Assembly (NCBI GenBank): GCA_050012375.1
Contig: JBEKHH010000012.1
Span: 1 to 64,000, forward strand
Origin: PALSA-1353 sp050012375
Lineage (GTDB): Bacteria > Planctomycetota > Phycisphaerae > Tepidisphaerales > Tepidisphaeraceae
Length of the DNA: 64,000 nucleotides
Direction of reading: 5' to 3'
The notes beneath the pieces were generated by a model. It worked only from the letters and a program-made list of their open reading frames with translations. It was not told the DNA's origin and did no database searches. A program made the translations under genes and the position numbers. Below, piece by piece: positions 40,487-49,737 of this stretch. Within the stretch, counting starts at the first letter, position 1; the number at the start of each line of letters is the position of its first letter.

Positions 40487-42397
40487 TCAGCGGAAGTCGC
40501 GCAGGATGCGCGGGGCCACGGCGGCGCGCAGGGCATTCAGCACGGCGGCAACGTCGATTGCTTCCTGAACCAATGCCCCAGCTACGGGAACCAAGTGCCC
40601 GGCCGCGGCGAAGGCCATGCCCGCCAGGCTCAGGATCATCCCGCCGATGGCGCATTGCAGTGCGATGCTGCGCATTCGGCGGCTGATGTGTAGGAACTCA
40701 TCGACCTTCTCCAACGAATTGTCCATGATGACGGCGTCGGCGGCCTCGCTGGTGACATCGCTGTTTGTGCCCATGGCGACGCCCACGGTGGCGGCCATCA
40801 GCGCCGGGGCGTCGTTGATGCCGTCGCCAACATAAAGCGTGCGATTCTTTTTCGTTTCGGCGGTCACGATCTCCAGCTTTTCCTCGGGACTCTTGCCGGC
40901 GTAGATTTCGTCTATGCCGACGGCCTGGGCCAGCTGGCGCACTGCCGAATCGCGATCGCCGGAAACGAGCAGGACTCGGGCCAGTTGATGACGCGGGCCG
41001 AGGTGGTCGATGAAGCCACGGCTGTGGGGGCGCGGCTCATCGCGGAAGCGGAATATGGCCGCGTAGCGGTTGTCGATCAAAACGGCGCACTCCAGGCCTT
41101 CGGCCGGCGGCGGCAGTTCGCTTGCAACCGATGAATCCAGGGAAAGTAGCTTTTTTCGGCTGGTCATGTGAATGACATGACCCGTGACGGTGCCGCTGAG
41201 ACCTTCGCCGGGCTTCTCGTTGATCTGGGTGGCATCGTCCAAAGGGATCGAAGCCTCGCTCGCGGCCGCGATGATCGCGACGCCCAGGGGATGCTTGGAA
41301 TATCGCGCGATGCTGGCGGTGAGGCGAAGGACATCCCGCTTATCGAGACCCGGCGCACACAGGGTTTCCACGAGCTTCGGCTCGCCATAGGTCAGGGTGC
41401 CGGTCTTGTCGAAGATGGCGACGCGGCAGGTATCGACCAGTTCCAGAACGGCCTGGTTCTTGATGATGATTCCCCTGCGGGCGGCCAGGGAAATCGAACC
41501 GATGACCGCGACGGGAAGCGCGATCAATAGCGGGCAAGGGGTGGCAACGACCAACACGGCGAGAAAGCGTGAGGGCTGGCCGGAGGCGGCCCAGGCGATC
41601 AAGGCGATGGCGACGGCGATCGGCGTGAAGATGGCGCCGATCTGGTCGCCGAGGCGGCGAATGCGCGGACGATTCTGTTCCGAGGCGCGCATGACCTGCA
41701 TGATTTTGGCATAGCGCGAATCGACGGCGAGTTTCGTGGCGCGAATGACCAGCGCCGCGGGCCCGTTGGTGGCGCCCGACAGCACCTGGGAACCCGTGGC
41801 CTTGGACATGCGATACGGCTCGCCGGTCAGGTAGGCCTCATCCATGCTGCCGCTGCCTTCGATGACGACTCCATCGACGGGACAGATTTCATGAGGAAAG
41901 ACGATCAGCGTGTCGCCGGGAGCAACTTGGGATAGAGGAACGTCCGACAAAACCTCGGCGGACTTGCGGTGGGCGGTGGAGGGCATTCGGCGGGCCAGGG
42001 CGTGCAGGACCGAAGATGCGTTGCGCACGGCGAAAGCTTCGAGCGCCTCGCCGCCGGAGAGCATCAGCACGACAATCGATCCCGCCAGATACTGGCCGAG
42101 GAAGACGGAGGTGACGATGGAGATTCCGGCGAGGAGATCGGAGCCGAATTCGCGTTTGACGAGCTTGACCAGCAGCCCGAAAACCAGGGGCGTTCCCCCG
42201 CCAGCCAGGGCTGCGAGCAGCGGCGCATTGGCGACGGTCGCGCCGGCGTGAAGGCCGAATCGCAAAAGCAGATGTGTGGCGATCGCGAGGATTGCCAGCA
42301 GCGCGATTGCGTTGGGAAGCTGTTTGCCAAAGGTCGATTCGGCGCGCGGGCCCTGGGCGCCATCGATGGGAAAGGCGGCTGATAGCTCATCGGACAT
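40487..42397 (-). CDS. P1B-type metal-transporting ATPase, TPC motif
   Basis: The 636-residue protein has TGEP (191-194), the membrane metal motif TPCPL (286-290), the phosphorylation site DKTGTLT (Asp330), SKHPLG and GDGINDAPAL. There is no N-terminal metal-binding domain. The start MSDELSA at 42397 was chosen; the upstream frame overlaps the previous gene. TPC-type members are less well characterised than CPC copper or cadmium pumps, so the metal is unknown. Its neighbours are two HypB-like GTPases and a Cys-rich protein, which hints at nickel or a related metal. Confidence 0.85.
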   Translation of the reverse strand: MSDELSAAFPIDGAQGPRAESTFGKQLPNAIALLAILAIATHLLLRFGLHAGATVANAPLLAALAGGGTPLVFGLLVKLVKREFGSDLLAGISIVTSVFLGQYLAGSIVVLMLSGGEALEAFAVRNASSVLHALARRMPSTAHRKSAEVLSDVPLSQVAPGDTLIVFPHEICPVDGVVIEGSGSMDEAYLTGEPYRMSKATGSQVLSGATNGPAALVIRATKLAVDSRYAKIMQVMRASEQNRPRIRRLGDQIGAIFTPIAVAIALIAWAASGQPSRFLAVLVVATPCPLLIALPVAVIGSISLAARRGIIIKNQAVLELVDTCRVAIFDKTGTLTYGEPKLVETLCAPGLDKRDVLRLTASIARYSKHPLGVAIIAAASEASIPLDDATQINEKPGEGLSGTVTGHVIHMTSRKKLLSLDSSVASELPPPAEGLECAVLIDNRYAAIFRFRDEPRPHSRGFIDHLGPRHQLARVLLVSGDRDSAVRQLAQAVGIDEIYAGKSPEEKLEIVTAETKKNRTLYVGDGINDAPALMAATVGVAMGTNSDVTSEAADAVIMDNSLEKVDEFLHISRRMRSIALQCAIGGMILSLAGMAFAAAGHLVPVAGALVQEAIDVAAVLNALRAAVAPRILRDFR

Positions 42398-42425
42398 CAC
42401 TTTGTCCTTGAACTTGCGCGGGGGC

Positions 42426-42845
42426 TTACCCCGCATCGCCCTTGGACGATGGGGTCTGTTCCAATGCCTGAGGTGGAGGCGCTTCATCCTGCTCAGGAGT
42501 TGTGACGACCGGCGCATCGGACAGAGCGGCCACCGACTCCAATATCGCCAGCGCGTCAGTCGCATAGTCCAGGAAAGGACCCGGCTCGGCGCCGCGATCG
42601 GACAAAACCCGACCGCCGCTCGATGTGTCCGCCGACGATTCACCCAGCAGTTTGATGGCGAATTCCTCGTATCCGGCAGGAGGCTGGGCGCGGTACCGCT
42701 CGAGGAATCGCGCCAACCGTGGCAACTGGATGAACAAGGGACAACGAACTTCGCAAGAGCAGCCGGCGAGCAGTTGCGACGGATCGGAGGCATTTGGGCC
42801 GGGTTGACATTGAGGGCAAATCTGCGCCCGCAATCCCAACTTCAT
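42426..42845 (-). CDS. Cysteine-rich small protein
   Basis: The 139-residue protein has clustered cysteines near its N-terminus (ICPQCQ and LLAGCSCEVRCP), followed by a helix with LARFLERY and an acidic Pro/Glu-rich C-terminal half. It may bind a metal. It lies 28 bases before the P1B ATPase gene and after the two HypB-like genes. The start at 42845 is one of several possible codons. No known family was recognised. Confidence 0.5.
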   Translation of the reverse strand: MKLGLRAQICPQCQPGPNASDPSQLLAGCSCEVRCPLFIQLPRLARFLERYRAQPPAGYEEFAIKLLGESSADTSSGGRVLSDRGAEPGPFLDYATDALAILESVAALSDAPVVTTPEQDEAPPPQALEQTPSSKGDAG

Positions 42846-42901
42846 CCATCCGATTGAAACGCTTCTTGCCACGGTACTCACCTTGGCGGCTCGCCGCGCA
42901 G

Positions 42902-43645
42902 TTATCTTAAGCAAGCATTTCCGGAAGACGGCTGCGGCTCCATCGGCGCATCGCGCCACTTCTTGGCGGCGCGCGCACTGTTCAGCCATGCGAACCAACG
43001 GTACATGCCGGATCCGGATACGGCGGAAAGCTCGATGATCTCCGCCTTGGGGGCAATCGCTTGAGCGTCGTTGCGGAAGACGCGGTCGTTGAATTTCACC
43101 ATCGGCCGCACGTCGCTCTTGGTCAGTAAAATGACCGAAGCGCTCTGCAACATCGCGCGATACTCCAACGCCTTGTCGTCGCCGCCGCTGACGGCCAGCA
43201 CCGTCGCGGTGGCATCCTGGCCGATGTCCTGCAAAGGGGCCATTCCGCCGCAACCCTCGATCAGGATGAAATCGAAGTCCCGCAAGCGAAGCTGCGAAAC
43301 GGTTCGCCAGATCGCGGCGGGATCGGGAATGGCGGAATCGAGATGCCCCACATATCCGCATCGGTTCTGAAGCCGGTCCGCCTCCCGGACGGACGCCGGG
43401 TCCACGGCGATCACGGCGACCCGCCTCGGCCCGGGATATCGCTTTACGGTTGCTTCGATCAACTCGGTTTTGCCGGATCCCGGCGGCCCGATGATCCGCA
43501 CGGCCAGCACCCCGGCGCGCGCCGGCGCCGCGCGAACTATTGCCGCCAGCGGGCTCCGCCCAGTGTTCCTTTGCGCATCGCCCAATGTTCCATGGCCGGC
43601 GTTCTCGATCGAATGGAGCGAGGGTCCAGACGTTTCCTTCGTCAT
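42902..43645 (-). CDS. HypB-like GTPase, second paralogue
   Basis: The 247-residue protein has a P-loop GPPGSGKT (53-60), DFDFILIEGCGGMAPL, then VSGGDDKALEY and LLTKSDVRPMVKF, all in HypB order, and ends with IIELSAVSGSGMYRWFAWL. It keeps His101 in a G-H-L-D stretch and Cys96, Cys132 in the region where HypB binds metal. HypB proteins load nickel into hydrogenase or urease. No hydrogenase gene is in the window. The gene overlaps its paralogue by four bases (ATGA). Confidence 0.75.
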   Translation of the reverse strand: MTKETSGPSLHSIENAGHGTLGDAQRNTGRSPLAAIVRAAPARAGVLAVRIIGPPGSGKTELIEATVKRYPGPRRVAVIAVDPASVREADRLQNRCGYVGHLDSAIPDPAAIWRTVSQLRLRDFDFILIEGCGGMAPLQDIGQDATATVLAVSGGDDKALEYRAMLQSASVILLTKSDVRPMVKFNDRVFRNDAQAIAPKAEIIELSAVSGSGMYRWFAWLNSARAAKKWRDAPMEPQPSSGNACLR

Positions 43646-44364
43646 GGCATGCCTTCTGAAGATTTCGTTTGATCGCCCCAACTCATCAATGGATTAAACA
43701 TTCTCGCGTTCCTGCGATTCTGAACTCCCGAAAACAGGTGCGACTCGACCCAACCCACCCAAGCCTCGATTCCCTGATTGGATTGCGCGGACGCATGAAT
43801 GATGTTCAGACCTGGTTTCAGCCGCTCAACATCCTGGCGGAAGACTTGAATATCAAATGTGACGTAGGGGAGCAGATCGGTCTTGGTAAGCAGAACCAAG
43901 TCAGATCCGGCAACAAGAAACGGATATTCCGTCGCTTTGTCGTCGCCTCCGGCCACGCTGAAAACGCTGACTCTCAGGTGATGCCCCAGATCGAATTCGA
44001 CGGGGCTCAGCGCATTGCCGTCGGCTTCGATGACCAGGAGGTCAAGATGCTGCAGATCCAATTGGCCCAGCGACTCGCGGACATGAATGGCTGCCAGATT
44101 ATCAGTAATCAGCGGCACGGCCTGATATCCATGCCGGGTGATGCGCGAAACCTGCCGTTCAGCGGCGAGGTTGCCAACCATTACAGCGGCGCGAACCTTG
44201 GGATCCAGGCGCGTGAGCAACGCTTCGATCGCCGACGTTTTCCCGGAGCCCGCCGGCCCAACCACGCTGATCACCGTCAAACCGGCCGCGTCGAAATCTT
44301 TGCGATTCGCCTGCGCAATCTGGTTGTTCAATTCAAATCGCTCGTTAAGCGTGACTGGTTTCAT
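43642..44364 (-). CDS. HypB-like GTPase, first paralogue
   Basis: The 240-residue protein has a P-loop GPAGSGKT (36-43), LVIEADGNALSPVEFDLG, SVAGGDDKATEY and LLTKTDLLPYVTFD, matching HypB over most of its length. The standard nickel-site Cys-His stretch (CHLDA) is replaced by TDNLAA, and the usual Asn-Leu-Val-Cys-Pro by NALSP. It is therefore a divergent member with weak or altered metal binding. It overlaps its paralogue and is preceded by a gap to a divergent DUF2721 gene. Confidence 0.75.
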   Translation of the reverse strand: MKPVTLNERFELNNQIAQANRKDFDAAGLTVISVVGPAGSGKTSAIEALLTRLDPKVRAAVMVGNLAAERQVSRITRHGYQAVPLITDNLAAIHVRESLGQLDLQHLDLLVIEADGNALSPVEFDLGHHLRVSVFSVAGGDDKATEYPFLVAGSDLVLLTKTDLLPYVTFDIQVFRQDVERLKPGLNIIHASAQSNQGIEAWVGWVESHLFSGVQNRRNARMFNPLMSWGDQTKSSEGMP

Positions 44365-44486
44365 GGTGACCACGCTCCGTTCCAAAAGCGCTTCGAGTGC
44401 AATTCGCGTTAGTTTGGCGGAAAATCGGCCAAAGCCAGTTGACTGTCGAACCAGCGCATTGAAGATGTTCGGCCAAGGAGCGTTGC

Positions 44487-45014
44487 ATGTCGCCCTCTGA
44501 CTTAACGAAGGTCATCAGTTCCTCCGTTGTTCCCGTGGTCATCATCTCCGCCTGTGGGCTGTTGGCCCTGGCGTTCTACAATCGAATGTCCGCCATCGTG
44601 TCTCGGCTGCGCGTTTTCCAACGTGAACGCCTGCACGAGCAGGAGCTTTTGCAGCGAGCCGGCGCCGAGAACGATGCCGAAGCACAGCGGCGGCGGCGAC
44701 TGCTCGAACTGCTCGAACTGCAAACCGCGCACGTCACCCGCCGCGCCAAACTGATTCGCCTCACGCTCTTGTTCCTGCTGTTGACGATCGGCACACTCAT
44801 CGGGTGCTGCCTCATGCTGGGGCTGTCGGCCCTTCTACCCACGGCAATGTACGTCGCAATCCCGCTATTCGGCCTGGGGCTGCTCTTCATGCTGGCCAGC
44901 ACAATCGCCGCGGCGCTTGAACTGAAGGCCTCGCTGCAGCCGGTGGAACTGGAGAGCCGCTTCGTCACGGACGTTCTCCGCGAAGAATCGCAGCCCATCG
45001 ACGACGACGCATGA
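44487..45014 (+). CDS. DUF2721 membrane protein
   Basis: The 175-residue protein has two hydrophobic regions (SSVVPVVIISACGLLALAFY and the paired span around LLFLLLTIGTLIGCCLMLG) with a charged coiled-coil helix between them (RLRVFQRERLHEQELLQRAG). This is the DUF2721 layout of unknown function. An AAGGAG site precedes its ATG. It is divergent from the HypB-like operon. Confidence 0.75.
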   Translation: MSPSDLTKVISSSVVPVVIISACGLLALAFYNRMSAIVSRLRVFQRERLHEQELLQRAGAENDAEAQRRRRLLELLELQTAHVTRRAKLIRLTLLFLLLTIGTLIGCCLMLGLSALLPTAMYVAIPLFGLGLLFMLASTIAAALELKASLQPVELESRFVTDVLREESQPIDDDA

Positions 45015-45072
45015 AATCCGCGGTATCCCGCATTTCACATAGGTAATATCGAACCTTCCCGGTACTCGGAAA

Positions 45073-45114
45073 ATCGGAGTTCGCCCCACTTCTTGCATAG
45101 GTGAATTCGCCGAT
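45073..45114. promoter_or_regulatory. 42-bp dyad element, copy B (acyl-CoA synthetase operon)
   Basis: The left half is ATCGGAGTTCGCCC, the centre is 13 bases, and the right half is GGTGAATTCGCCGAT. The outer ends ATCGG and CCGAT are exact inverses. It lies 36 bases upstream of the start at 45150. Confidence 0.75.
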
Positions 45115-45149
45115 GGCAAACGCTTTTGCAAACCGCTCTAATATCCGGC

Positions 45150-47918
45150 ATGGAATCCACTCCACCTAACGCGGGCGATCGAAGCGATGCACGTCATTCG
45201 CAACGCCATCCGCTTGACGCGATCTTCATGCCCCGAAACATCGCCGTGATCGGCGCGACCGAGACCGCCGGAAGCGTCGGTCGAACCGTGCTCTGGAACC
45301 TTGTCAGCACTCCGTTCGGGGGAACGGTCTTTCCCGTCAATCCCAAACGGGCCAGCGTCCTGGGCATCAAGGCATATCCCAACATCGCGGCCGTCCCGGA
45401 AAAGACGGATTTGGCGGTCGTGGTCACTCCCGCGCCATCCGTGCCGGATGTGATTGGTCAGTGTGCCGATGCCGGGGTGCGCGCGGCGGTCGTCATCTCG
45501 GCGGGGTTCCGGGAGCTAGGCGCGGCCGGAATTGAGCTGGAGCAGCGAGTTCTCGTCCAGGCGCGGCGCGGCAACATGCGCATCATCGGCCCCAATTGCC
45601 TCGGCGTCATGAATCCGCTGACCGGGCTGAACGCAACCTTCGCCAAGGGCATCGCCCTGCCCGGCAATGTCGCGTTCATCAGCCAAAGCGGCGCGCTGAT
45701 GACGGCCATTCTGGATTGGAGCCTGCGCGAGCGCGTGGGATTTAGCGCATTCGTCTCGACTGGATCGATGCTCGATGTGAACTGGGGCGATCTGATTGAC
45801 TATCTCGGTGACGATCCACGCACCAAGAGCATTCTGATTTACATGGAGTCTATCGGGGACGCCCGTTCGTTTCTTTCCGCCGCGCGGGAAGTCTCGCTGA
45901 ACAAGCCGATCATCGTCATTAAGGCGGGGCGAACCGACGCGGCAGCCAAGGCCGCGGCATCTCACACCGGTTCTCTCACCGGCAGCGATGAAGTGTTGGA
46001 TGCCGCCTTCCGGCGGACCGGCGTGCTTCGCGTGGACAGCATCGCCGATCTGTTTGCGATGGCCGAGGTGCTGGCCAAGCAGCCGCGACCCACGGGGCGG
46101 CGCCTGGCCATTGTCACGAATGCCGGCGGACCCGGTGTTTTGGCCACCGACGCGCTGCTGGGCAGCGGCGGCGAATTGGCGGTTCTTTCGCCGCAGCTTC
46201 GCCAAACTCTTGACGGCATCCTGCCCCCGCAATGGAGCCACAACAATCCGATCGATGTGCTCGGCGACGCGGCGCCGGAGCGCTTCGCCAAGGCGCTGAA
46301 AGTTGTAGCCGACGATCCGGACAACGACGGCGTGCTCCTCGTTCTGACGCCGCAGAATATGACCGATCCAACGCAAACCGCCGAAGCGGTGAAATCCCTG
46401 GCCAAGCTCGACGGCAAGCCGATACTGGCGAGTTGGATGGGCGGAGCCGAAGTGACGGCGGGCCAGGCGATCCTCCAGGGCGCAGGCATTCCCACATTTG
46501 ATTTTCCCGACCAGGCCGCGCGCGCCTTTTCTTACATGTGGCGCTATTCCTACAACCTTCGAGCCCTATATGAAACGCCGGCGCTGGCCGACATCGATTC
46601 CAATATCGATCGCTCGGCCGTCGCCCAAATCATCGACACCGCTAGAAAATCCGGCGGCACGCTGCTCGATGAATACCAATCCAAGCAGATTCTTTCGGCC
46701 TACGGAATCCCGGTCGCCCCGACGCTGACCGCCGCAACGCCGCAAGCCGCCGTGAAAGCCGCCGACGAGATCGGATACCCCGTCGTCGTCAAGCTCTTCT
46801 CCCTCACGCTGACCCACAAGACCGATGTCGGCGGCGTCAAACTCAACTTGTGGGATCGCGCGCAAGTTGCAGAGGCTTTCGACGAAATTCGCCAGGCGGT
46901 AGGCCGCACCGCGGGCGATCAGCATTTCCAGGGTGTCACCGTCCAGCCAATGATCAAAGTGCGCGATGGGTATGAGTTGATCATCGGCAGCAGCCCCGAT
47001 TCGCAATTCGGCCCCGTTATGCTTTTCGGCACAGGAGGCCAGCTTGTTGAAGTGTTCAAGGATCGCGCGCTGGGACTCCCGCCTCTTAACGCGACCTTGG
47101 CGCGCCGTATGATGGAACAAACCAAAATATTCAAGGCGCTGCAGGGCGTGCGCGGACGACAGCCCGTGGATATCGCGCTGCTCGACCAAATCCTTGTCCG
47201 GTTCAGCCAGTTAGTTGTGGAACAACCTTGGATCAAGGAGATTGAAATAAATCCGCTGATAGCGGGGCCGAATCAGATCGTCGCCGTCGATGCCCGAACT
47301 GTGCTGTGGGGCTCTGACACAACAGAATCGAATTTGCCCCGAGCGGTCATTCGACCCTATCCCACCCAATACGTGACGCACTGGAAAGTCCGCGATGGTA
47401 TGCCGGTTACGATACGCCCGATCCGGCCTGAGGACGAGCCGTTGCTCGTTCGCTTCCATCATGAACTTTCCGACCGGAGCGTGACGTTCCGCTATTTCCA
47501 CCCGATCAACTTGAGCCAGCGGACGGCCCATGAGCGCTTGATCCGCGTCTGCTTCAACGACTATGACCGCGAGCTGGCGCTGGTAGCCGAAGGAACGGAT
47601 CCCGAAAGGCAGATACCGTTCATTCTTGGCATTGGCCGGCTCAGCAAAGTTCCGGGCGGCCGCGATGCGGAATTCGCCATTGTGATCAGTGACGCGTGGC
47701 AAAATCGGGGTTTGGGCACTCAGTTGTTACGTCTGTTGATCCAGGTTGCCTGGGATGAAAATGTCCAACACCTGTTTGGCACAATCATGGCCGAAAACCT
47801 GGAGATGCGTCGAGTGGCCGAAAAACTGGGGTTCCAGTTGACCAGCGACGTAACGGACAACACGATCCACGCCGCGTTAAACCCGTATTCGATTCCCGTC
47901 GCCGTCGGCCATGATTAA
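45150..47918 (+). CDS. Acyl-CoA synthetase (NDP-forming)/GNAT fusion, Pat-like
   Basis: The 922-residue protein joins an ADP-forming acyl-CoA synthetase (CoA-binding domain IAVIGATETAGSVGR, succinyl-CoA ligase-like domains, ATP-grasp with VVVKLFSLTLTHKTDVGG) to a C-terminal GNAT domain (IRPIRPEDEPLLVRFH, WQNRGLGTQLLRLLI). The phospho-His region SHTGSLTGSD (His272) is kept. Such fusions act as protein lysine acetyltransferases that regulate acetyl-CoA synthetase, or as acetate-CoA ligases. Its end overlaps the kinase gene by eight bases. Confidence 0.85.
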   Translation: MESTPPNAGDRSDARHSQRHPLDAIFMPRNIAVIGATETAGSVGRTVLWNLVSTPFGGTVFPVNPKRASVLGIKAYPNIAAVPEKTDLAVVVTPAPSVPDVIGQCADAGVRAAVVISAGFRELGAAGIELEQRVLVQARRGNMRIIGPNCLGVMNPLTGLNATFAKGIALPGNVAFISQSGALMTAILDWSLRERVGFSAFVSTGSMLDVNWGDLIDYLGDDPRTKSILIYMESIGDARSFLSAAREVSLNKPIIVIKAGRTDAAAKAAASHTGSLTGSDEVLDAAFRRTGVLRVDSIADLFAMAEVLAKQPRPTGRRLAIVTNAGGPGVLATDALLGSGGELAVLSPQLRQTLDGILPPQWSHNNPIDVLGDAAPERFAKALKVVADDPDNDGVLLVLTPQNMTDPTQTAEAVKSLAKLDGKPILASWMGGAEVTAGQAILQGAGIPTFDFPDQAARAFSYMWRYSYNLRALYETPALADIDSNIDRSAVAQIIDTARKSGGTLLDEYQSKQILSAYGIPVAPTLTAATPQAAVKAADEIGYPVVVKLFSLTLTHKTDVGGVKLNLWDRAQVAEAFDEIRQAVGRTAGDQHFQGVTVQPMIKVRDGYELIIGSSPDSQFGPVMLFGTGGQLVEVFKDRALGLPPLNATLARRMMEQTKIFKALQGVRGRQPVDIALLDQILVRFSQLVVEQPWIKEIEINPLIAGPNQIVAVDARTVLWGSDTTESNLPRAVIRPYPTQYVTHWKVRDGMPVTIRPIRPEDEPLLVRFHHELSDRSVTFRYFHPINLSQRTAHERLIRVCFNDYDRELALVAEGTDPERQIPFILGIGRLSKVPGGRDAEFAIVISDAWQNRGLGTQLLRLLIQVAWDENVQHLFGTIMAENLEMRRVAEKLGFQLTSDVTDNTIHAALNPYSIPVAVGHD

Positions 47919-49737
47919 GATGGCGGCCATGGCGAAGAAACGCAAAGAAGCAGAGCCGCCCTCACCCACGGACTTCGTCTACACATTTCATCTGTCAACC
48001 AGCGGTGAAATTCGCCACGATTTGACCGCCGGTGCCTTCACCGAAATTACAGGCCATCCGCCGGACATCCTGCAACGGCGCGGGTGGACCGGCCTGATCT
48101 ATCCGAAAGACCAGCCGCTGCTGGCAAATCGACCGGTCACGTTGCGAGCGGGCAGCGCCGATGTGTGCGAATACCGCCTGATCACCGCCGACGGACACCT
48201 CAAATGGATTCGCGATTATGCCCAGCCCATGCGCACCGAGGTGGATGGCAGCATCTTCGTCTTCGCAGCCGCGCAGATAATCACCGCGCGTAAGCGGTTG
48301 CAGGAGGAGATGGGCCGCCTGGCCTCCATCGTTGAATCCTCCGAAGACGCAATCATGGACATGACGCTTGACGGCGTCATCGTAAGCTGGAACCGCGCGG
48401 CGGAGAAGATTTACGGCTATTCGTCTGACGAAGTTAAAGGCCGCACCGCCACTCTCCTGGTACCGACCGATCGGATCGACGAAATGGCTCGCATCCTGGC
48501 CGACGTCCGCCGGGGGGGATCAGTCTTGCGCATGGAAACGGTGCGTCTTCACAAAGACGGGCGTGCCATTCCCGTGGCGCTGACCGTGGCCCCGGTCCGT
48601 GATCCCGCCGGGCAACTGGCCGGCGCCTCGATCATCAGCCGCGACATTTCACAACTCAAGCACGCCGAGTCAGCCCTTCAGGAAAACGCCGCGAAGATCA
48701 CCGCGATCCTGAACACGATGGTTGATGGCGTCATCACTATCGATGAGCGTGGGATCATTGATTCATTTAACCCCGCAGCCGAACGATTGTTCGGCTATCC
48801 CTTTTCGGAAGTCGTCGGCAAGAATGTCAAACTGCTGATGCCCGAGCCCTATCGCGGCGAGCATGACGAATATCTGCGTAATTACCTTCAGACAGGCATA
48901 GCCAAGATCATCGGTATCGGGCGAGAAGTCGTCGGTCGTCGAAAAGACGGTTCCACCTTTCCCTTGGACTTGGCGGTCAGCGAAATGTTTCTTGGCCAAC
49001 ACCGGCTCTTCGCCGGCATCGTCCGCGACCTGACCGACCGCAAGCGCATGGAGCGGCAAGTCCTGGAGATCAGCGACCGCGAGCAACGCCGCATCGGCCA
49101 GGACCTTCACGACGGCCTCGGCCAGCAGCTGGCGGGAATCGGCTTCTTAAGCAAATCGCTGGAACAACGCCTTGCAAAAAAAAGGGTTTCAGAAACCGAC
49201 GACGCACGGCAGATCGCGAATTTGGTTTCCGAGACGATTGCCCAGGCTCGCGGAATGGCGCATGGACTGCATCCGGTCGATTTGTCCGACACGGGATTGA
49301 TGTCGGCACTGAAGGAGTTGGCATCGACAGTCGAACACACGTTTCGGATCGAGTGTTCGTTCACGTGCGAGCAGCCGGTGCTCTTGTCGGACGGTGCCGT
49401 TGCCACGCATCTCTACCGCATCGCCCAGGAGGCCGTGAACAATGCGATCAAGCATGGCAAGGCCAAGCACGTTTTGATTGTTCTGAATCGAGACGGCGAT
49501 ACAATCACAGTGTCAGTCAGGGATAACGGCATCGGGTTTCCCGAGTTGTTGCCGGAAAAGAAGGGCATGGGTTTGCAGACGATGCGATATCGCGCAGCCC
49601 TGGTCGGCGCAACCCTGTCGATCCTGAAAGTTCCATCGGGTGGAACGCGAGTGGAATGCTCGCTCAAAGAAACCGATTCTGCCCCGGAAGGAAACGGCAA
49701 TGGCAAAAACGCTGCGCAAGCCACACCAGAAACTTAG
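47911..49737 (+). CDS. FixL-like PAS sensor histidine kinase
   Basis: The 608-residue protein has three PAS domains and a HisKA_3/HATPase end. The third PAS (about 265-378) carries MPEPYRGEHDEYL with His318 where FixL binds haem, and IIGIGREVVGRRKDG with Arg338 matching the FixL oxygen-contact Arg. The phospho-accepting His400 is in DLHDGLGQQL. ATP-site motifs are EAVNNAIKHG, DNGIGF and GMGLQTM. No membrane segment is seen. It is likely an oxygen or redox sensor. It overlaps the response regulator by 38 bases. Confidence 0.82.
   Translation: MIKMAAMAKKRKEAEPPSPTDFVYTFHLSTSGEIRHDLTAGAFTEITGHPPDILQRRGWTGLIYPKDQPLLANRPVTLRAGSADVCEYRLITADGHLKWIRDYAQPMRTEVDGSIFVFAAAQIITARKRLQEEMGRLASIVESSEDAIMDMTLDGVIVSWNRAAEKIYGYSSDEVKGRTATLLVPTDRIDEMARILADVRRGGSVLRMETVRLHKDGRAIPVALTVAPVRDPAGQLAGASIISRDISQLKHAESALQENAAKITAILNTMVDGVITIDERGIIDSFNPAAERLFGYPFSEVVGKNVKLLMPEPYRGEHDEYLRNYLQTGIAKIIGIGREVVGRRKDGSTFPLDLAVSEMFLGQHRLFAGIVRDLTDRKRMERQVLEISDREQRRIGQDLHDGLGQQLAGIGFLSKSLEQRLAKKRVSETDDARQIANLVSETIAQARGMAHGLHPVDLSDTGLMSALKELASTVEHTFRIECSFTCEQPVLLSDGAVATHLYRIAQEAVNNAIKHGKAKHVLIVLNRDGDTITVSVRDNGIGFPELLPEKKGMGLQTMRYRAALVGATLSILKVPSGGTRVECSLKETDSAPEGNGNGKNAAQATPET

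Noticed and set aside
42398..42793. N-terminal extension of the P1B ATPase frame
   Set aside because: It overlaps the Cys-rich gene and reads as arginine-rich noise. The protein-like sequence begins at MSDELSA.
44400..44470. Fourth copy of the 42-bp dyad element upstream of the HypB-like operon
   Set aside because: Only a loose half (GTGCAATTCGCG) and an ATCGG are present, at the wrong spacing and order.
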